A DNA stretch of 64,000 nt from Cinnamomum chago (taxonomy: Eukaryota; Streptophyta; Magnoliopsida; Laurales; Lauraceae), in assembly GCA_038049695.1 (NCBI GenBank), contig CP142452.1, positions 37,374,501 to 37,438,500 on the forward strand, written 5' to 3'. Positions within the stretch are counted from its first letter, which is position 1. Every line of letters starts with the position of its first letter. Below, piece by piece: positions 59,301 to 64,000 of this stretch. The notes under the pieces were generated by a model. It saw only the letters and a list, made by a program, of their open reading frames with translations, was not told the origin of the DNA and did not search any database. The translations under genes were made by a program, and so were the position numbers.

Positions 59301-60001
59301 GGGCATTTATCTAGACTTGCATTCTCCTTCCAAAATAGGGTGCAATCATTCTCACAAGCATAAATGTGCTCGTATCCCAATCCCAAGTCACGCAGTATCT
59401 TCTTCGCAGCATAAATAGACTCAGAAACCAAGTTATCGTCTGGCAGAATGGCCCTCTATATTTGCATCAAATTGTTGAACGACTTGTTGCTCCACTTTCC
59501 CTCAACCTTCTGCTCTATCATCTTAACAACAAAGTCTAACAGAGTGTTATCTGGAAAGCAGCCAGGGTACAGAGGGAGCTGAGAAGCATCCACAATCCTT
59601 TCGAAGTGACGTATAGCGTTACTGTGGATGGTCTCAGACTCAGTGTAAGTTCCCATGTAATGGTCATGCATCATTTCTGGATATTCATCTCGATCCGCAA
59701 AGTCACTATCAATATCCTGTTGTCCCGGTTCGACTACTTCATTTACTAGAGGTGTTGTTTCTCCATGGTAGATCCAGGTCTTGTAGGACTCTTGCATACC
59801 CTTATCGAGAATATGAAATTTCACAGTAGCAAAGTCATGCCTACAACTGTTCAACCAAACCCTACACGGGCAATAAATCTGAGTAGCATCCCCTGTATTT
59901 GCCTTTGCAAAATCAATAAATGACTTCACCCCTCTCTGATATTCTTGACCAAGTCTTGCCATCTTATTTTTACTATCCAATGTTGTCCAAGTCTTGTCCA
60001 T
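56339..60001 (-). pseudogene. CACTA transposase (TNP2-like), decayed
   Basis: Minus strand from ATG at 60001. Transposase-associated N-terminal domain 59999-59459 (MDKTWTTLDSKNKMARLG; YCPCRVWLNSCRH). TNP2 domain from about 59450 to 58280 (YEHIYACENDCTLFWKE; CPVCRESRY; IRLGLASDGFNPFGDMSASYS; IPGPRQPGNDIDVYLRPMIDEL; MRVALLWTINDFPAYGNLSGW; KGYMACPPCN; IDVMHIEKNICES). DUF4218 to 57768 (DCHILLQRVLPIGMRG; LPHEAMLAGPVQYRWMYPIER). Then exons near 57680-57364, 57296-57204 and 57106-56672 (DUF4216: DELWALANGPN; WYNTGRKDRIHIDAHVTSV), with GT-AG introns, and an acidic tail to 56339. Lesions: in-frame TAG at 59456 and 59162 (the second at the conserved W of MRWHSDKR), a frameshift near 58822 and TGA at 56672. 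The enzyme cuts and moves CACTA ends; this copy cannot be made intact. Confidence 0.9.
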
Positions 60002-61579
60002 ATTTAGTCTTTTTAACAGAGAAATCTAAACAAGCGATCCACACAAATTAAAAGCATGCTTTCATCAAACCGATAGAAGAAAAAAAATCATAAACAAAGG
60101 TTTTTATGGATGACTCAGATTGGCTAATGGGATTATTAATTTTATGGGTATTCCTATTGGTGCAAGGACCACCAACCCCCTCAAAGTATTATATCTTCTT
60201 TTAGGGTCGGCTACGAGTCCTGACTTTCTATGGAAATCTATTTTTTTGTGTAGAATCTGATATGATTAACTAATATTACATGATATTACTAAAATTAACA
60301 TTTAGTTATTTTACTTCATTTTTCTCATATATATTATGATACATATAATTTTAAGAGTGATAAATAATACATTTTTTTTCTTTTAGACTTTTCTTTCTAA
60401 CAATATGTTTTAAACCCGGGCCTTTGTTGCTAGTTTGTAAGTTAACTAAATATGATAGAAAAATAGACTTTATTATCAAAGAAAGTAAATAAAAGGACAA
60501 GTCAGTAACCATGAAAACAATGAAGACCAAATTCAATTAAATAAAAAGACCAGATCTTCCAATTCGCCCCGGTCCCATCACCAGTAGGGGCTACACAGTA
60601 GGTCGAGCACAGTCTGATCCTCTTGCACTGGATTAGGAAACAACCCCCAGGAAAAAAATGATCAGTTAATGTCCCCCGCCACCCACCCACCCACCCACCC
60701 TTAAGAACCCCAGGAAAAAAATGATCAGTTAATGTTCTTTGTTTTCTTGTGAATTTTTTTTTTAAATTCAGTCAGAAAAAGTGAATGAAATGGACCGATA
60801 CAATGGTTGGGACCATTATATTAGCTTTTACAGTGCTTGAAACAAAAGATCATTATTGATCATGGTCCTTGTTTTTGCTTGACTCCTATGCCTAACCTGT
60901 GCTTGTTCCTTGGTTTTCTCAGACCTACCTATCCATCCTAATGGTGGGTCTTTATGTCATGTATGAAGAATACATGTATGATGGGGGTTCCTATAATCCT
61001 ACTTCCTTTAGTCCTATTGGTTTTTATCTTATCCCCCTGTAGCATCTCAAAGCTTGTAAAAGGAAAGTTTCTATAGTTATCTACTTCTTTACCGGCCTCA
61101 TTAGAAAAAGCAATACATAGGAAAGACATCTAGAAGGTTCATCTCATCCTCTGCCATAATCTGGTGTGTAGTCTGTCTTACTTATATTTGGGATATCTTG
61201 ATTTAATCGAAAGGATTATTTACTTTAATTTTGCTTTACAAGCTCATATGACATGAAAATGAATCGTCAATTCCCTCTGTAAAACTCCCATGTTCGCATA
61301 AAATATTAGGAAAACGTTTAAAAAAAGACACTAATTTGATATCTAATTTTCAACTTCAACATTTGATCAAACAAAATAGTACCTATGGTTACAATTCTAT
61401 CAAATCTGATCGCAGTTTTCTAGATCGTCTTCCTTTTTTTTGGGTATTCTTGGAGGGTTCATTATGTGGAACATGAGTTCTTGCATCTTTGAAACTCACT
61501 CTAGTGTGGATGAGCTCTGCTCTGTCTCTACTTCATCCTATTTATGCAAATGTCAATATTGTTTGAAGTGTTTGCTTGT
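60002..61579. other. Non-coding region, 5' side of the CACTA element
   Basis: No gene. AT-rich with poly-A/T runs. The phrase CCCAGGAAAAAAATGATCAG + TTAATGT occurs at about 60647 and again at 60709, on either side of a (CCCA)n run (60678-60699). The CACTA 5' terminus should lie here, but no convincing TAGTG end was found. The LTR beginning at 61580 is preceded by CTTGT. Confidence 0.4.
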
Positions 61580-63886
61580 TGTTAGACTCCGACCCAGACC
61601 AATTCGATTAATGTGCGATTAGCATGTGTTTAGTCCTAAGTGGGTTTAGTTGTTGTTGGGTTAGAAATGATTTGTTTTAGTCTTGGACATAGCTTTGGGA
61701 ATTTTGAGAACGTTTAGTATTAGTCAGACACACTCAGGAAGGCCTGAGTGCACGCGTAAGCTTGGAAGGATCGCATCGGGTTCCATGTAATTGTGGTTTT
61801 GATTTCATTTGAATGATTTTACTATGTGTTACAACTTTCGTTTTCAGCCCATTCGTGTTTGAAGCCCAAAAAACCCAAGTTCTGGCCCAAGAAGGGTAAA
61901 ATTGTCTTTTATGCACAAATCTGGACACAATTTTTGAGATCTCAAAATCATGTCAAAAGTATACTTTTTGGAAACTAGATATTTCGAGGATCGTTTTATC
62001 CTTCTTCGTCGAAGTCATCCGAGGTCCACAAGATCATGTTTTTTTCATTTCAAGGTTCAAGTCATTGGGCCCCATTTGCTAGGGTTTAAGTCAATCTTCT
62101 TCCTCCTTTACTCTTTTCATTCTAAAGCCAAACCCTAGAGCAGCCAAAGGAGAGAAAACCCTCTTTTCTTCCACTTCATTCCTCTTGCATTCCAAGCTAG
62201 AGTTCTCCAAATAAAATTCTAAGGCTATCATCTTCTTCCTCTCATCCTAAGCTTTCCATTGATGCAAATTTCTTGAAGTTCCAAGTTGGGCAAGAGATCC
62301 ATTTCCTTCCTTCTCTCTTGTTTGACCATTTCTAGGTAAGAGCTTCAACCCATGTTTTTCATGAAGTCTTTTTAGTTCTTAAAAATCTTGTTTTCCATGT
62401 TTACAAACCCTTTTGTGGAAATGGGTTCTTTGTCTTCATTTTTGTTGAGTTTGAGCGGATTGTTCCTTGGGATTCTTGTAGTGTTGGAATAGCTTGAGTG
62501 AAGTGCTTGAGGAGGATTGTTTAGCATTTGGACAAGGCAAGTAATCTCTATAGGATCATTGTTGCATGTATATTTTGATTACATTGTAGTTCTAGAAATT
62601 TTGCATATGAACATGTTAAGTGACCTTTAGCCCGATATTGTGTACTCGAAACCTGAGATGTCTTTGAACTTCCGGGGCACCAATTCTATCTTTAATTCCA
62701 ACATTTGGGCTTCGAATACACAAAGATCAATCAAGGGTCTTTACATGTGCTTGATAGGCTTTGTGTTCGTACTTTGGTTTTGATACAATGAATATCTTTA
62801 TGTACTTGTTTTGAAGTTTAAGTACAAGCTTGTTTAGCAGATTTGTTTCAAGAAAAAGGGGTCACTTCCTAAGTGTGTTATGCATATTTATTATGCCTTT
62901 TGCTAGTCGTGCTTGTCGTGTTTTGTTAAGTGACTTTCCCCTTTTTACCTCAACATGTTTTGATAGTGTTTCGCGTGTTTTGTGCATTCATGAACTAAGT
63001 GAACACCACTGAGCTTGGATTGCCCTTTCAGTTTGATCCACTGTCTGGGGGTCCTTAAACATGTGGACTATCTGCAGACTGGACGTGTATTTTATTACAC
63101 ATCGTGCGTGTCCGGTTCCGCGGCCGGAAATCCCCGTATATGTGGGAATCGTGTCGTGATTATATTATGTTTATCGTGCTTGTCGTGCGTGCTTGCTCTT
63201 TTCATTATAAATGATAGAGAAATGATGGGCTCTTTGTGGATTGTAACTATTCATGATATAATAAGTAATCATGGTAGCTTTGCTTGTATTTTGTTATATA
63301 ACTGTTTACACTTCAGCAAAACGTCTTTACATGTTTCTTAAGCACTTACTATTTTATGCTCATGCTTAAATTGATTACCTGCCAAACCGTTGTGTTTGAC
63401 CCTTGTTGTTGGTGCCCAGGTGCAGGTGACGTTGCCTTTGAGGAGGAGCGTCCAGAGGAGGCTTTTGAGCCAACCCCTGTTAGAGAGTGGCAGCCCGACG
63501 ATGTCAACTAGACGTCGGGCGGGTTCTTGAGTTTCGCCATTTTTGTCATGGGGTTTCTTTTATTATTTTGGAGGAGTGTATTGGCCTCTGTTGGCCTCTT
63601 ATGGGATGTAACTAAACTTAACTTACTTTGTGTAGTCTCATAACTTGAATTCTGATGGGAATGCCATGTTAACTCTTGTCTCTTGATACTATGTCTTGTT
63701 ATTATTTATCATAGCACTTAAAGATTTATTGGTGCTTATCTTGATGTGATTTGCTACACGCTTCCGCATACTTGATCGTGTGAGACAGATTCCGCGTGTT
63801 TTGGGAATCCTCACCGCGGGAACCTGTGGGGAAAACAACGAAATCGACACCGTCGCGGGCCCGGGATCCGTTCCGGGGTCGCGACA
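61580..63886 (+). mobile_element. 5' LTR D of a gypsy element running off the right edge
   Basis: TGTTAGACTCCGACCC at 61580 to CCGGGGTCGCGACA at 63886, 2307 bp. It shares many phrases with LTR E (reverse strand) but lacks about 590 bp there, including the palindrome cassette; the jump is near 62560-62620. A splice-donor-like CTAGGTAAGAGC lies near 62332. The 108-codon frame at 63015-63341 is also found in reverse in LTR E (69 codons at 43885-44094) and is LTR sequence, not a gene. Confidence 0.9.
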
Positions 63887-64000
63887 GGATTGGTATCAGA
63901 GCGGGACATGTTTCAGGCACTTAAAAGAAACTAGAAAGGTCTTAGGAATGTGGCGAGGATTCGTGAGTTCGATAGATTTGTTCGTATAGGACCTTAGAAA
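63887..64000 (+). mobile_element. Primer binding site and start of internal region, element D
   Basis: After the LTR end and the bases GGAT comes TGGTATCAGAGCGGGAC (63891-63907), the tRNA-iMet primer site. It shows that 61580-63886 is a 5' LTR and that the body of the element lies beyond the window. The remaining bases are leader sequence. Confidence 0.9.

Noticed and set aside
63015..63341. 108-codon frame near the right edge
   Set aside because: It is LTR D sequence; the homologous stretch in LTR E gives only a broken, shorter frame.

Overview
The window is nuclear DNA of a flowering plant, probably a eudicot with a large repeat-rich genome. The evidence is Ty3/gypsy chromovirus and Athila-type retrotransposons, a Ty1/copia-like element of SIRE type, L1-type LINEs, CACTA and hAT transposons, tRNA-iMet primer binding sites, GT-AG introns and a fragment of a plant 2-oxoglutarate-dependent dioxygenase gene. 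The species cannot be named from this. I see no intact host gene; almost everything is transposon sequence, much of it nested.

Layout. 1-21906 is a four-level nest. Outermost is a non-autonomous gypsy-like element on the minus strand (3' LTR 1-2951 running off the left edge, internal 2952-4859, 5' LTR 4860-5215 plus 18454-21906). Its 5' LTR is split by a plus-strand solo LTR (5216-18448, target duplication ATAAC). That is split by another solo-type LTR (6541-16602, ATTGT), and that in turn by a young element with two 2215-bp LTRs that show no difference in my reading (7876-15421, CGCGA). The young element has no gag-pol; its inside is an array of imperfect hairpins sharing one loop motif. 21907-31728 holds a LINE fragment, LTR fragments, unassigned AT-rich DNA and a CACTA-type terminal repeat array. 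31729-35113 holds an Athila-type gag and a probable LTR fragment. 35114-42200 is an L1-type LINE interrupted by a solo LTR (36449-39562, TTAAT). 42200-47540 holds a hAT fragment, a CACTA terminus, and the 3' end of a decayed gypsy chromovirus (integrase, chromodomain, LTR). 47816-49498 is a broken dioxygenase gene. 51802-60001 is a decayed CACTA transposon with both genes on the minus strand; its second gene is split in the coding region by a solo LTR (53909-56043). 61580-64000 begins another gypsy element with 5' LTR and primer binding site.

The two observations most worth following are: (1) LTRs of unrelated families each carry a cassette of short GC-rich palindromes whose sequence differs between families, and between two homologous copies both arms differ while pairing is kept; (2) in the element at 7876-15421 about 18 consecutive hairpins have unrelated arms but a common loop motif close to AGTTATATC. 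I do not recognise either as a described system, and neither has a function I can assign from sequence alone.
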